A program made the position numbers and the translations under genes. This document shows positions 1 to 8,183 of a stretch of DNA of 64,000 nucleotides, piece after piece. Source of the DNA: Bacillota bacterium. GTDB lineage: Bacteria; Bacillota; Clostridia; Christensenellales; SZUA-584. Position 1 is the first letter of the stretch, and every line of letters begins with the position of its first letter. The stretch is taken from the NCBI GenBank assembly GCA_023412005.1, contig JAEYOE010000032.1:62001-126000 (forward strand), in the 5' to 3' direction. The notes under the pieces are model-generated. The model searched no databases. It was not told the DNA's origin and saw nothing but the letters and a program-made list of their open reading frames with translations.

Positions 1-17
1 TTCATCGAAAAAGCGTA

Positions 18-515
18 TTAGCCTTTGTACAAATCGCAGCCCGGCTCGTGGCCTTCCATCGCGCCCACGCTGCCGAGGAACGAGTCGCAGATGGTGGGGC
101 CTAAAAAGCGGTAACCGCGCTTTTTAAAGTCGCTGCAGAGCGCAGCGCCGTCTGTAAAGCTGTAAACATAGGCCGTAAAGCTGCCTTCGGTTGGGAACTG
201 AACGAGGTGCAGCCGCGCGTTATGTATCGCCGCTTCAATTTTGAGGCGGTTGCGAATGATGCTGCGGTCCTGCATCAGGATTTCAATGTCGGATTGCGTC
301 ATTTGCGCAACTTGACCCGGATCAAATCCGTGAAACGCGCGGCGGAACGCCTCGCGCTTATACAGCACGGTGCGCCAGCTTAGCCCCGCCTGAAAACACT
401 CGAGGCACAGCTTTTCAAACAGCGCCTGGTCGCTGTTTTTTCGTTGCCCGAATTCGTTGTCGTGATAGTCGCGCATCAGCGCGTCATTTCCGATTGCCCA
501 TAAGCATCTGTTCAT
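18..515 (-). CDS. tag: DNA-3-methyladenine glycosylase I
   Basis: Base-excision repair enzyme that removes 3-methyladenine from alkylated DNA in the cytoplasm. The 165-residue product matches the Tag family along its whole length: Cys4 and His18 near the N-terminus and a C-terminal His-x3-Cys pair are the expected zinc ligands, and the AGLSWRTVL segment and RNRLKI helix are family hallmarks. It is about 20 residues shorter than E. coli Tag, mostly in the loop before the KKRGYRFLGPTIC segment. It is divergent from hisC, with about 85 bp between the starts. I see no strong Shine-Dalgarno before the ATG, but the start keeps the conserved Cys4. Family assignment is secure. Confidence 0.93.
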   Translation of the reverse strand: MNRCLWAIGNDALMRDYHDNEFGQRKNSDQALFEKLCLECFQAGLSWRTVLYKREAFRRAFHGFDPGQVAQMTQSDIEILMQDRSIIRNRLKIEAAIHNARLHLVQFPTEGSFTAYVYSFTDGAALCSDFKKRGYRFLGPTICDSFLGSVGAMEGHEPGCDLYKG

Positions 516-600
516 ACCGATAATTTTAACACAGACGCAAATAACTGTTAATCTTTTTATGAGGCTGTGTTAATATAAAGAAAAACCTTGGAGGTTTGCT

Positions 601-1659
601 TTGACTCAGTTTTTAAGCCGCAAGGCCGCGTCGATCACGCCGTATGAGGCGGGCGAGCAGCCGCAGGGCAGCGGTATCATCAAGCTCAACACGAATGAAA
701 ACCCGTACCCGCCGTCTCCCAAGGCGCTCGAGGTGCTCAAAAGCTTCGCGGGTGAACGGCTGCGCCTTTACCCAAGGCCGGACGGCGGCAGCCTCAAAAG
801 CGCCGTGGCGCAAATATACGGGCTGACGGAAGAGCATGTGTTCTGCGGCAACGGTTCGGATGAGGTGCTGGGGCTCGCGTTTCAGGCGTTTTTCGACGGG
901 GACGTCGTATTCCCCGATATCACATACAGCTTTTACCCTGTCTGGGCCAATCTATACGGCATCAGCTACAGGCTGGTACCGCTGAACGGCGATTTCACGA
1001 TTCCCGTGGACGGCCTTAAGGGCGGCGGCGTGGTGCTCGCGAACCCGAACGCGCCCACCGGCATCGCGCTATCGCTTGCCGATGTGGAACGCATCCTGCA
1101 AAACAACAGCGAGCATGTGGTGATTGTGGACGAGGCGTATGCGTCGTTCGGCGCGGGGAGCGCGGCATCGCTGATACCGAAATACCCGAATCTGCTGATC
1201 GTTTCGACGATGAGCAAATCGCACGCGCTGGCGGGGCTTCGCGTGGCTTTTGCGCTGGGGCAGCCGCATTTAATTCAAGGGCTGGTTCGCATTAAAGACA
1301 GCTTCAATTCGTATCCGCTTGATATGATCGCGCAGGACGCGGCAGCGGCCGCGATTCTTGATACGGACTATTGCGCGGCGATGAGCGGGAAGATCATCGC
1401 AACGCGTGAGCGCACCACGCAGCGGCTCACTGAGCTTGGGTTTAAGGTGCTGCCGTCTAAAGCGAATTTCGTGTTCGCGTCACACCCGGGAGTGAGCGCG
1501 GCGGCGCTGAAGAATTACCTTGCTGAGAACAGCATTTACGTGCGGCATTTCAACAAGCCGCGCATTTATGATTATTTGCGCATCACCATCGGGACGGATG
1601 AGCAGATGGATGCGCTGATTCGCGCAACCGCCGAATTTGTGCGTTCGATATCGTGCTGA
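601..1659 (+). CDS. hisC: Histidinol-phosphate aminotransferase
   Basis: PLP-dependent class I/II aminotransferase that converts imidazole acetol-phosphate to histidinol phosphate in histidine synthesis. The 352-residue protein has the family's N-terminal LNTNENPYPPSP substrate motif, the NPNAPTG segment, a DEAY motif, and the PLP lysine in SKSHALAGLR. The start is TTG at 601, chosen because GGAGG lies six bases upstream and the next in-frame start would lose conserved sequence. It stands alone, with no other his genes beside it, so related activities such as another aromatic aminotransferase or a CobD-like decarboxylase cannot be fully excluded. The NENPYPPSP and overall length favour HisC. 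Confidence 0.88.
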   Translation: MTQFLSRKAASITPYEAGEQPQGSGIIKLNTNENPYPPSPKALEVLKSFAGERLRLYPRPDGGSLKSAVAQIYGLTEEHVFCGNGSDEVLGLAFQAFFDGDVVFPDITYSFYPVWANLYGISYRLVPLNGDFTIPVDGLKGGGVVLANPNAPTGIALSLADVERILQNNSEHVVIVDEAYASFGAGSAASLIPKYPNLLIVSTMSKSHALAGLRVAFALGQPHLIQGLVRIKDSFNSYPLDMIAQDAAAAAILDTDYCAAMSGKIIATRERTTQRLTELGFKVLPSKANFVFASHPGVSAAALKNYLAENSIYVRHFNKPRIYDYLRITIGTDEQMDALIRATAEFVRSISC

Positions 1660-1686
1660 TGACCGTAATTTAACCGATAACGAAAG

Positions 1687-1718
1687 AAGGCCGCTGAAGC
1701 TATTGTCAGCGGCCTTTT
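1687..1718. terminator. Bidirectional intrinsic terminator between hisC and the LRR gene
   Basis: Perfect 11-bp stem AAGGCCGCTGA / TCAGCGGCCTT with an 8-nt loop. A T-run follows on the plus strand, and the A-rich left flank gives a T-rich tail on the minus strand. It lies between the convergent ends of hisC and the surface-protein gene, so it can serve both. Confidence 0.85.
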
Positions 1719-1739
1719 GATAGTAACGAATTGAGCTTG

Positions 1740-4700
1740 TTATTTCACAGTAACTGTGCAGGAAGCAATTTGTCCGCTGCTCGTGGCTGCGGTAATCACA
1801 GCTGTCCCGGCAGAGATGCCCTTGATTTTGCCTTTGGCATCAACCGTGGCGACAGCCGGATTGCTGCTGCCCCAAGTGACCGTTTTAAAATCGGTGTTCT
1901 TCGGTGCGATCGTCGCTTTAAGCGATGCCGTTTTGCCTAGCTTCACCGTCAACGCCGTCTTGCTCACTTTTATGCCCGTGGGGTAAATCGGCGTAACGGT
2001 CACCGTGCAGCTTGCGACGACTCTGCTGCCGTCTGCCGCGGTACAGGTGATAACTGCCGTGCCGCCCGCCTTGCCTGTGACCACACCCGCGCTTGAAACG
2101 GCGGCAACCTTGTTGTTGCTGGAAGTCCATTTCACCTTTTTGTTGCTTGCGGTGATAGGCACTATGTTGGCTGTGAGTTTGAGCTTGGTTTTGCGTGCGA
2201 TCGTGGCATCCGCTGTGCTTAGCGATATGGACGCCACCGGCTGCTGGACGGTGATTGTTTTTTTGACCGTGGTGGTTTTGGTTTTGACCTTGCCTTTTTT
2301 ATCCACCGTTTGAGAGACGATCTTTGTGATGATTGTTACTTTGCCCCCGGCGATGAAAGAGACATTTCCGTTTTCGTCCACCGTTGCGATGGCCGGGTTG
2401 CTGGAAGAAAACGTTGTTGACTGAGCCGTATAGCCTTTGGGCACCGCAGGAGGCACAACTTTTAGCGCATTGCCTGCGTTTACTTTAGACGGTATTTTCG
2501 CAGCGGGAACGGGACCCATATAGGTGGGCTGACCCACCGTGACAACTGTGGCCGCCGTGTTGGTTGGGAATGCGGCATCGCGCACGGCGGCTGTGTAGTT
2601 ACCTGAGGCGAGCCCGCCGAATACGTTGGAGGCTTGCCAGCTTGCGCCGCCGTCAAGGGAGTATTCATAGCTGCCGCTGTTGCCGCCCGTGGCGGTGATG
2701 GTTACTGAGCCGTTCGCAACGCCGTAGATTGAGGCATCCTTTTTGGTGCAGCTTAAGCCGACGGGTATGGGGTTGATGACGGTGACGGTGCAGCTTGCCG
2801 ACTTATCAAAGCTCGTTGCGGAGATGGTAGCGGTGCCGACGGCGTTTGCCTTAATATTTCCGCCGGAATCAACCGACACAACGGACGGATTGCTGCTGTT
2901 CCATGTGACTTCTGCGCCAGCAGGGTTTGTGGTGGCGCGGAGTTTATCTGATGCACCGATAAACAATGTGGTTAGGGCGGTATTCAGCGATAGTGAGGCG
3001 GTAATAGGATTGAACGGCAAGGCAAATCTCTGGGCGTAAGCCTGAGTCGTGGAACCGGTGTGACCGTAAAGCACCACATTGGGAGACCCATTGAATGCGT
3101 CATCTCCTAGCGCATCTGAAAGCCCAAAAATCTCGGCTTCTAAATAAGCGACACTGTTGCTGTAAACAATAACCTTGCATAGGTTGTAGTTGTTTACAAA
3201 AGCATTTGGTTCAATCGTTTTAACATTCTCGGGTATTGTTATACTCTTTAACCTGCTTGATGCAAAAGCATTCGACGAGATTGTTTCTACTAAATTAGAT
3301 AATGTGTAGCTCGCAGCAGTTGTTGCACGGTTTGTCTGTGCATCCAATGCCTTACTGTCGGATACACCTTTTGCCGGGGGAAACAGAAGCAGTGTTTTGC
3401 CGTCTCCGGAAAAAAGCACGCCATCCTCGCTTATATAATGCGTATTGGCAGCATCTACATCAACAGATGCCAGTTGCTCACACCATGAAAAAGCGTCATC
3501 ATCGATATTTGTGACAGAAGACGGTATTTTTACACTTGTCAGCGGAGTTGCCATAAAAGCGCCATAACAGATTTCGTTGACAGTCGCAGGTTCGGCAAAT
3601 GTTACGGTCTCAAGTTCTCCATATGCAAAAGCCGATTCACCGATCGTTGTGACATTCTTAGGAATTGTGATGCTTGCAAGAGAAGAATCCGAAAAGGCAC
3701 AATCTTCGATCTCTACAAGACTTTCCGGCAAGATGACCTGCGACAAATTAGAGGACGAAAATGCCGAATTCTTTATTTTGCTCACATTGTCGGGTATCGT
3801 ATAACTAGATTGACTTTTCCCGAGAGGATACGCGATAAGTTCCATGAATCCGGTTTCATCTTCTTTTGTAAAGAGCACACCGTCTATGACTTCAAACCGA
3901 GTGTTTTCTGAATGTACAGTTATGCTTTCCAAATCAGAGCAGCCGTAAAAGTGCCCGCCCGAAATACTCTCCAGACTATTTGGCAATGTGATATTCGTAA
4001 GCTTCGACCATGTTAAGGCACTATCAGCAATCTCCTTAACACCTTCCGGAACCGTATAGTCTAATTCACTTTTTCCGCCAGGATATACCAGCAGCTTTTC
4101 TTTGCCTTTGGTGAACAGTACATTATCGTCAACTTCAAAATAGTCTTCTCCGCCAACGGTAATCGATGTTAGATTTTTACAACCCGTAAAAGCGTTATAC
4201 CCGATAGTGTTCACTAAGGCCGGTATGTGCAAGCTTGTAAGACCGCTGACTGCAAATGCATTTTGATCGATAGTCTCTAATTGATCTGGAAGTTCGATTG
4301 ACGTTAATTTTTCACAATTTGAGAAAGCCTCCTCCCCAATTGCTGTTATAGAATCTGGGAGGGTCACACTTTCCAGCTGCGAGCAGCCCCCAAAACCGTT
4401 GATAGACGTTGTGCCGTTTTCAACAGTCACAGTTTTCAGGCCAGGTAAATTTTCAATGCCCCGCCAGTCTATTTGTACTGTGCTCGGGATTGTGATGTCT
4501 ATCAGATTTGTATTGCTTTGCATTGCCCCCTTAGCAACACGAACTCCGGCCGGTATGGTGTAGGAGGTTTCTGTTTTGGCAGCGGGATAGCATAGCATTG
4601 TTTTATCGGTACCCGTTTTGCTGAACAGAACGCCGTCTTCCGTACTAAAATATTCACTACTCGCCGATACTGTGATAGATTCTAACGACATACACCAAGA

Positions 4701-5234
4701 GAAACATGATCGTCCAATTGTTTCTAACGTTAACGGAAGGCTCACTGCTGTCAGCGACTCACAACCTTCAAATACTTCGCCTTCGATAAATGTGCCGCCT
4801 TCTCCGTCTTCAAACTCAAAATCACCGAGCTGTATGACGCCTTGCGATATTGTGACGGTGTTCAGGTCTGTCATGTAACCAAACGTGCCGGAGCCGATAA
4901 CAGTCACGTCATAGCCACCCACAGTGGTTGGCGTTATAACATCCGTGTTGTTGCCCAGATAGGCTGTGATGATGGCCTTGCCGTCGTCCACATAATACTT
5001 CCAGTCGCCTTCAGTTAGGTAAGTGACTGTTTCGCTGTGCCAGCTTTTCCACCAAGCACGCCATTTCTCATAACCTCGTATTATTGTATCCCTGGAAATT
5101 CCATTGTCACTTTGGGGTTGGTTATACCGTTCGGCCCCAGCTGGCTTTTCAGGCAAGTCCGCCGCGAGCGCCGTCGGGGCGCACGAAATCACCAGCACGA
5201 GAGCCAGTATCCAGCAAATCAGCTTTTTTCTCAT
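1740..5234 (-). CDS. Secreted leucine-rich-repeat (BspA-like) protein with Big_2 domains
   Basis: A 1164-residue exported protein, probably cell-surface or secreted and adhesive. Residues 1-25 form a signal peptide (MRKK, a hydrophobic core, then ALAAD). Residues about 110-730 are BspA-type LRR_5 repeats with recurring units of the form 'I-P-x-x-V-x-x-I-G-x-x-A-F-x-x-C'. A second unit, 'DGVLF(S/T)K ... YP ... GKS ... YTIP', interrupts them four times. About 750-828 is a Big_2 Ig-like domain, about 828-905 resembles a SprB repeat ('YEYSLDGGASW'), and the last about 260 residues are further Big_2 domains ('VTW(G/T)SSNPAVATVD'). I see no LPxTG or C-terminal anchor. AAGGAG precedes the ATG. The substrate or partner is unknown. 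Confidence 0.88.
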   Translation of the reverse strand: MRKKLICWILALVLVISCAPTALAADLPEKPAGAERYNQPQSDNGISRDTIIRGYEKWRAWWKSWHSETVTYLTEGDWKYYVDDGKAIITAYLGNNTDVITPTTVGGYDVTVIGSGTFGYMTDLNTVTISQGVIQLGDFEFEDGEGGTFIEGEVFEGCESLTAVSLPLTLETIGRSCFSWCMSLESITVSASSEYFSTEDGVLFSKTGTDKTMLCYPAAKTETSYTIPAGVRVAKGAMQSNTNLIDITIPSTVQIDWRGIENLPGLKTVTVENGTTSINGFGGCSQLESVTLPDSITAIGEEAFSNCEKLTSIELPDQLETIDQNAFAVSGLTSLHIPALVNTIGYNAFTGCKNLTSITVGGEDYFEVDDNVLFTKGKEKLLVYPGGKSELDYTVPEGVKEIADSALTWSKLTNITLPNSLESISGGHFYGCSDLESITVHSENTRFEVIDGVLFTKEDETGFMELIAYPLGKSQSSYTIPDNVSKIKNSAFSSSNLSQVILPESLVEIEDCAFSDSSLASITIPKNVTTIGESAFAYGELETVTFAEPATVNEICYGAFMATPLTSVKIPSSVTNIDDDAFSWCEQLASVDVDAANTHYISEDGVLFSGDGKTLLLFPPAKGVSDSKALDAQTNRATTAASYTLSNLVETISSNAFASSRLKSITIPENVKTIEPNAFVNNYNLCKVIVYSNSVAYLEAEIFGLSDALGDDAFNGSPNVVLYGHTGSTTQAYAQRFALPFNPITASLSLNTALTTLFIGASDKLRATTNPAGAEVTWNSSNPSVVSVDSGGNIKANAVGTATISATSFDKSASCTVTVINPIPVGLSCTKKDASIYGVANGSVTITATGGNSGSYEYSLDGGASWQASNVFGGLASGNYTAAVRDAAFPTNTAATVVTVGQPTYMGPVPAAKIPSKVNAGNALKVVPPAVPKGYTAQSTTFSSSNPAIATVDENGNVSFIAGGKVTIITKIVSQTVDKKGKVKTKTTTVKKTITVQQPVASISLSTADATIARKTKLKLTANIVPITASNKKVKWTSSNNKVAAVSSAGVVTGKAGGTAVITCTAADGSRVVASCTVTVTPIYPTGIKVSKTALTVKLGKTASLKATIAPKNTDFKTVTWGSSNPAVATVDAKGKIKGISAGTAVITAATSSGQIASCTVTVK

Positions 5235-5501
5235 CTGTTTATACTCCTTATATAATTCTTGTTCGGGGAAAACCGTAATGCTGACACAGAAAAATCTAAT
5301 TTAGACTGTTGAATCAAGTTGTCTGCCAATAAAGGATGATAGAAACAATGCAACAACATAGTAGCATGAATTCCGTTGTATAGAGATTATGGGTTATAAT
5401 GTCTATATTAGTTATATTCTAAAAGAATATCAAGAAAGCGTCAACCAAAAATACTCATACAGCTGCGAAAAAAGAAGAGATGTTTTCAGAAGTGCAAAGA
5501 G
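5235..5501. other. AT-rich intergenic region upstream of the LRR gene
   Basis: This stretch of about 267 bp holds the ribosome site (AAGGAG, 9 bases from the ATG on the minus strand) of the surface protein. It presumably also holds that gene's promoter and the 3' end of the AraC-type regulator transcript. I see no ORF, no convincing intrinsic terminator and no recognisable riboswitch. Confidence 0.5.
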
Positions 5502-6215
5502 TTATTTGTTCCGAATAATAATATCGATATAATTGCTGTTTTTGTTCAGCAGAATAATATTGCCTGCCATCCGGTCTGCGTCAAAGAAATTGTCTGTGAA
5601 ATACCGAATGGCAAAGTGCACGTTGGTATGATAGAGGCGAAGCACAGCATGAAGCCCGCACAGGCTGATACAAAGCAGCCGGCTTGGTTCAAGCAATAAT
5701 CGGCCGTTCAGAGTCGTCTGGCAGTCAGCCATATCTTCAGATAATATTATTAACAAAGAACGAGTTTTTTCAAATTCCGCTTTGGCATTCACTTCAAAAA
5801 AACAGTCCGCATAAGCATCGTTCAAACGCTCAATTCTCAAATCGTGAAGAAAGTTTAAATAAGCGTTGTCAATTCGCTCGAATACCAACAACCGCTTCAT
5901 AACCGAGACTTCGCTTGGGTTTTTGCCGAACATCTTGCGAAAAGCGCGCGTAAACACCTCGTGAGACTGAAAGCCGTATTGCAGGGCCAGATCAATAATC
6001 CTTGGCGCCTCAGAAAACAGCGTTTTGTAGGCCTCTGAGAGCTTTCTTTTGAGTATATAATCATACACCGATATGTGGGTATGCAACGAAAACTGCCGCG
6101 AGAAATAGAACTGCGAGTAACAAACGGCATTGGCCACATCAGCCACGCCGATGTCACTATGAAGATTGGCTTCAATATAGTCGATGCTTTTGCTGATCGT
6201 GTCAATCATCGTCAT
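5502..6215 (-). CDS. AraC-family transcriptional regulator
   Basis: DNA-binding regulator of 237 residues. The first about 105 residues are an AraC/XylS double helix-turn-helix (AVCYSQFYFSRQF in the first helix pair, then ALQYGFQSHEVFTRAFRKMFGKNPSE as the second HTH with the family signature). The remaining about 130 residues do not match a domain I can name. It follows the GyrI-like gene by two bases with no Shine-Dalgarno of its own, so it is probably translated by coupling. The layout (HTH in one protein, effector-binding domain in the adjacent one) resembles a Rob/SoxS-type regulator split in two. Target genes are not evident. Confidence 0.85.
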   Translation of the reverse strand: MTMIDTISKSIDYIEANLHSDIGVADVANAVCYSQFYFSRQFSLHTHISVYDYILKRKLSEAYKTLFSEAPRIIDLALQYGFQSHEVFTRAFRKMFGKNPSEVSVMKRLLVFERIDNAYLNFLHDLRIERLNDAYADCFFEVNAKAEFEKTRSLLIILSEDMADCQTTLNGRLLLEPSRLLCISLCGLHAVLRLYHTNVHFAIRYFTDNFFDADRMAGNIILLNKNSNYIDIIIRNK

Positions 6216-6217
6216 GG

Positions 6218-6721
6218 TTAACCGCGCACTATCGGTATGTAGGCATCCAGAACGGAGTCCTCAATGTTGTCCATTCCTTTGAAACGCTCATCATAAACCT
6301 GAAGGATATAGCTAGCGTCTCTCGTGATGCCCGCTTCAGCCGAGATGATGGCATCAAGCGCCATCCACCAATCGGAAACGATCTCTTGGCCATACAGCGT
6401 GACTCTCATATACTCAGATGCGGGAATATATTTGGCGCTCAGTGAAACGGGCAATTCTGCGGTGCTGACCTCTTCACCCGCGAACACCTCAAAATATCCT
6501 TTTGTCATTGTTTCAGGGCCATAGATATGGACCTCATAGAACAGCGGTTTGTGCAGCGAAAAAGGACGATTCGGATTTTCGGCCATGTAGTCGGCGAGGC
6601 GCTGGCACGTTTTGCCGATTTCGTTTTCAGCATCCCAGCTGCCCTTTGAGCTGATGGGGTCGCCGTAGAAGCTGACACCACCGAGCAGCAACGCATCAAG
6701 ATACACGATCTTCGTTTTCAT
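6218..6721 (-). CDS. GyrI-like / AraC effector-binding-domain protein
   Basis: The 167-residue protein resembles the GyrI-like small-molecule-binding fold found as the C-terminal domain of Rob-type AraC regulators and in stand-alone GyrI/SbmC proteins. Visible support is the alternating beta pattern, the 'EVHIYGPETMTKGYFEVFAGEEV' region, and the 'YMRVTLYGQ' strand followed by an amphipathic helix with paired tryptophans (DWWMALD). AAGGAG lies six bases before the ATG. It is the first gene of a two-gene operon with the AraC regulator downstream. It probably binds a ligand and modulates its partner, which is inference from family and context. Confidence 0.65.
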   Translation of the reverse strand: MKTKIVYLDALLLGGVSFYGDPISSKGSWDAENEIGKTCQRLADYMAENPNRPFSLHKPLFYEVHIYGPETMTKGYFEVFAGEEVSTAELPVSLSAKYIPASEYMRVTLYGQEIVSDWWMALDAIISAEAGITRDASYILQVYDERFKGMDNIEDSVLDAYIPIVRG

Positions 6722-6859
6722 TCGGTTCTCCTTAAAAGGCAGGATTCATCAAACTTTGGTCTCATAGGCCTTGAATAGCGGCCTATCAAGGGCAAGACAC
6801 ATCGAGATAAGACGGGTGTTGCTGTGTATAATATACCAAAAAGCAAGGAGGATTGACAG

Positions 6860-7336
6860 ATGGTATGTTTTAACCCGATCGGAAAAGTGGCCATAGAAAA
6901 CGGCAGGTATTTCATTGAGCTAGAGGGTGAGGTGTTTGCGGCGGTGCAGGGGCTGGAGGATTTCAGCCATATCAAAATGATCTGGTGGTTTAACCTTTAC
7001 GACAGCGAGGAAACGAGAAAGTATTATGTGATGGACAAACCGTACAAAAAGGGCCCCGACAAAATTGGCGTTTTTGCAACGCGCGGGCCGGTCCGGCCCA
7101 ACCCGATTGCTGTGACGGTTTGTAAGCTGCTTTCGGTGGATGCGCAAAAGCACCGCATTGAAATCGCTTATACCGACGCAGAGAATGAGACCCCGGTGCT
7201 CGACATCAAGCCGTATTACCCGTGCGAAGACAGAGTAAGAGAGGCCGGCGTGCCGGGCTGGTGCGCCCATTGGCCTAAGTACTTTGAGGACGGTGACGAT
7301 TTTGACTGGAGCGCCGAATTTAACTTTCCGGAATAA
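6860..7336 (+). CDS. TrmO-like (TsaA/UPF0066) tRNA methyltransferase family protein
   Basis: Member of the TsaA/VirR/YaeB beta-barrel family, whose characterised member TrmO uses S-adenosylmethionine to methylate N6-threonylcarbamoyladenosine at position 37 of certain tRNAs. The 158 residues include the family signature FATRGPVRPNPIAVT (about residues 74-88), 'GLEDFSHIKMIWWF', and the 'PVLDIKPYYP' segment. It is much shorter than E. coli TrmO (about 235 residues) because it lacks the C-terminal extension, like many firmicute and archaeal homologues. GGAGG precedes the ATG at the proper distance. Substrate specificity is not proven by sequence. Confidence 0.85.
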   Translation: MVCFNPIGKVAIENGRYFIELEGEVFAAVQGLEDFSHIKMIWWFNLYDSEETRKYYVMDKPYKKGPDKIGVFATRGPVRPNPIAVTVCKLLSVDAQKHRIEIAYTDAENETPVLDIKPYYPCEDRVREAGVPGWCAHWPKYFEDGDDFDWSAEFNFPE

Positions 7337-7379
7337 GGCGGTATAATGAGTGGCGTGAATAGATGAGGACGGTGCGTGT

Positions 7380-7898
7380 ATGAAGTGTGCCCTGCTGGTG
7401 GTGGATATGCAGACAGCTGTCTTTGAGATGAAGCAGCCCGTTTTTGCGGCAAATGATTTGATTCAGTCGGTCGAGGCGGCTGTCGGCGCAGCGCATGAGC
7501 GGGGCATAAGGGTGGTGTTCACGCGGCATGAGAACAAGAGCTTTCTCGTCAAACATACGCCGGGCTGGGAGATCATTCAGGGTATCGGAGTCCGTGAGAG
7601 TGACGTTATCATCGGGAAAAAGCACCCGGATGTTTTCGCGGACACCGGCCTTGATGCGATGTTCAAAGAGCAAGGCATTGATACGGTGATCGTTTTGGGG
7701 CTTATTTCCAATGGCTGCGTAAAAGCGGCGTGTCTGTCTGCGCTGGATAAAGGGTATGCGGTGTATCTTCTCAGTGATGCGCACAGTACGTTTTATAAAC
7801 ATGCAGAGAAGATCATCGCACAAACGAACAGCGAGATGGAAGCGGCGGGTGTAAAGCTGCTGTCGGTTGAGCAGATGATAACGCTGCGAATTGCATAG
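7380..7898 (+). CDS. Isochorismatase-like cysteine hydrolase
   Basis: Cytoplasmic hydrolase of the isochorismatase/nicotinamidase-like fold, 172 residues. The catalytic triad can be read: Asp in LLVVDMQ (residue 9), Lys in the IIGKKHPDVF segment, and Cys in SNGCVKAA. The 'VFTRHE' and 'ADTGLD' elements are also typical. Substrates in this family vary widely (isochorismate, nicotinamide, N-carbamoyl compounds), so no specific reaction is assigned. The gene lies 43 bp after the TrmO-like gene on the same strand and may be cotranscribed. A bidirectional terminator follows. Confidence 0.87.
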   Translation: MKCALLVVDMQTAVFEMKQPVFAANDLIQSVEAAVGAAHERGIRVVFTRHENKSFLVKHTPGWEIIQGIGVRESDVIIGKKHPDVFADTGLDAMFKEQGIDTVIVLGLISNGCVKAACLSALDKGYAVYLLSDAHSTFYKHAEKIIAQTNSEMEAAGVKLLSVEQMITLRIA

Positions 7899-7922
7899 CG
7901 AATAGGAAATGAAGCCAATATA

Positions 7923-7948
7923 AAAAAAGCCGCTCGAGCGGCTTTTTT
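7923..7948. terminator. Bidirectional terminator
   Basis: AAAAAAGCCGCT, then the self-complementary CGAG, then CGGCTTTTTT: a GC-rich stem flanked by six A and six T. It sits between convergent genes (cysteine hydrolase on plus, small antitoxin-like gene on minus) and can end both transcripts. Confidence 0.9.
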
Positions 7949-7983
7949 GAGTTCTTTACTTTTGCAGATCACTTATCAAAAAG

Positions 7984-8169
7984 TCAAGTTAATTTTCTCG
8001 TATGCTTGACGACATAACGGTTAACCAATTCGTCCGCACTTATCTTGCCTTTCGGCATGGCAATACAATCGCGTTTAACTGATCGAGAGGCGTTAAAGCC
8101 TTCCACTTTCATATTGGCATCAACACGTTTGATTATCGCTAGGTTTTTTTGCGATGTTCTTGTTGACAT
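7984..8169 (-). CDS. Small VbhA-like (Fic antitoxin-like) protein, orphan
   Basis: A 61-residue basic protein. The central 'ANMKVEGF' segment followed by 'KGKISADELVNRYVVKH' resembles the VbhA/YhfG type of Fic-inhibiting antitoxin, where an inhibitory helix carries (S/T)xxxE(G/N) and a second helix follows a 'GxIS' turn. Here the S/T position is Asn. No Fic-domain toxin lies nearby, so the gene would be an orphan or have another role. It starts 14 bp after the cysteine synthase stop, and AGGA of its ribosome site overlaps that stop region, suggesting cotranscription. The assignment rests on short motif resemblance only. Confidence 0.5.
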   Translation of the reverse strand: MSTRTSQKNLAIIKRVDANMKVEGFNASRSVKRDCIAMPKGKISADELVNRYVVKHTRKLT

Positions 8170-8183
8170 AAATGTTACTAATC

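Noticed and set aside
601..1659. hisC region as CobD-like threonine-phosphate decarboxylase
   Set aside because: The NENPYPPSP motif and length fit HisC better, and no cobalamin genes are near.
1740..5234. Internal repeats that might suggest a CRISPR or tandem-repeat array
   Set aside because: The repeats are protein-level LRR and Ig-like units in an intact frame; no short identical direct repeats with unique spacers occur.
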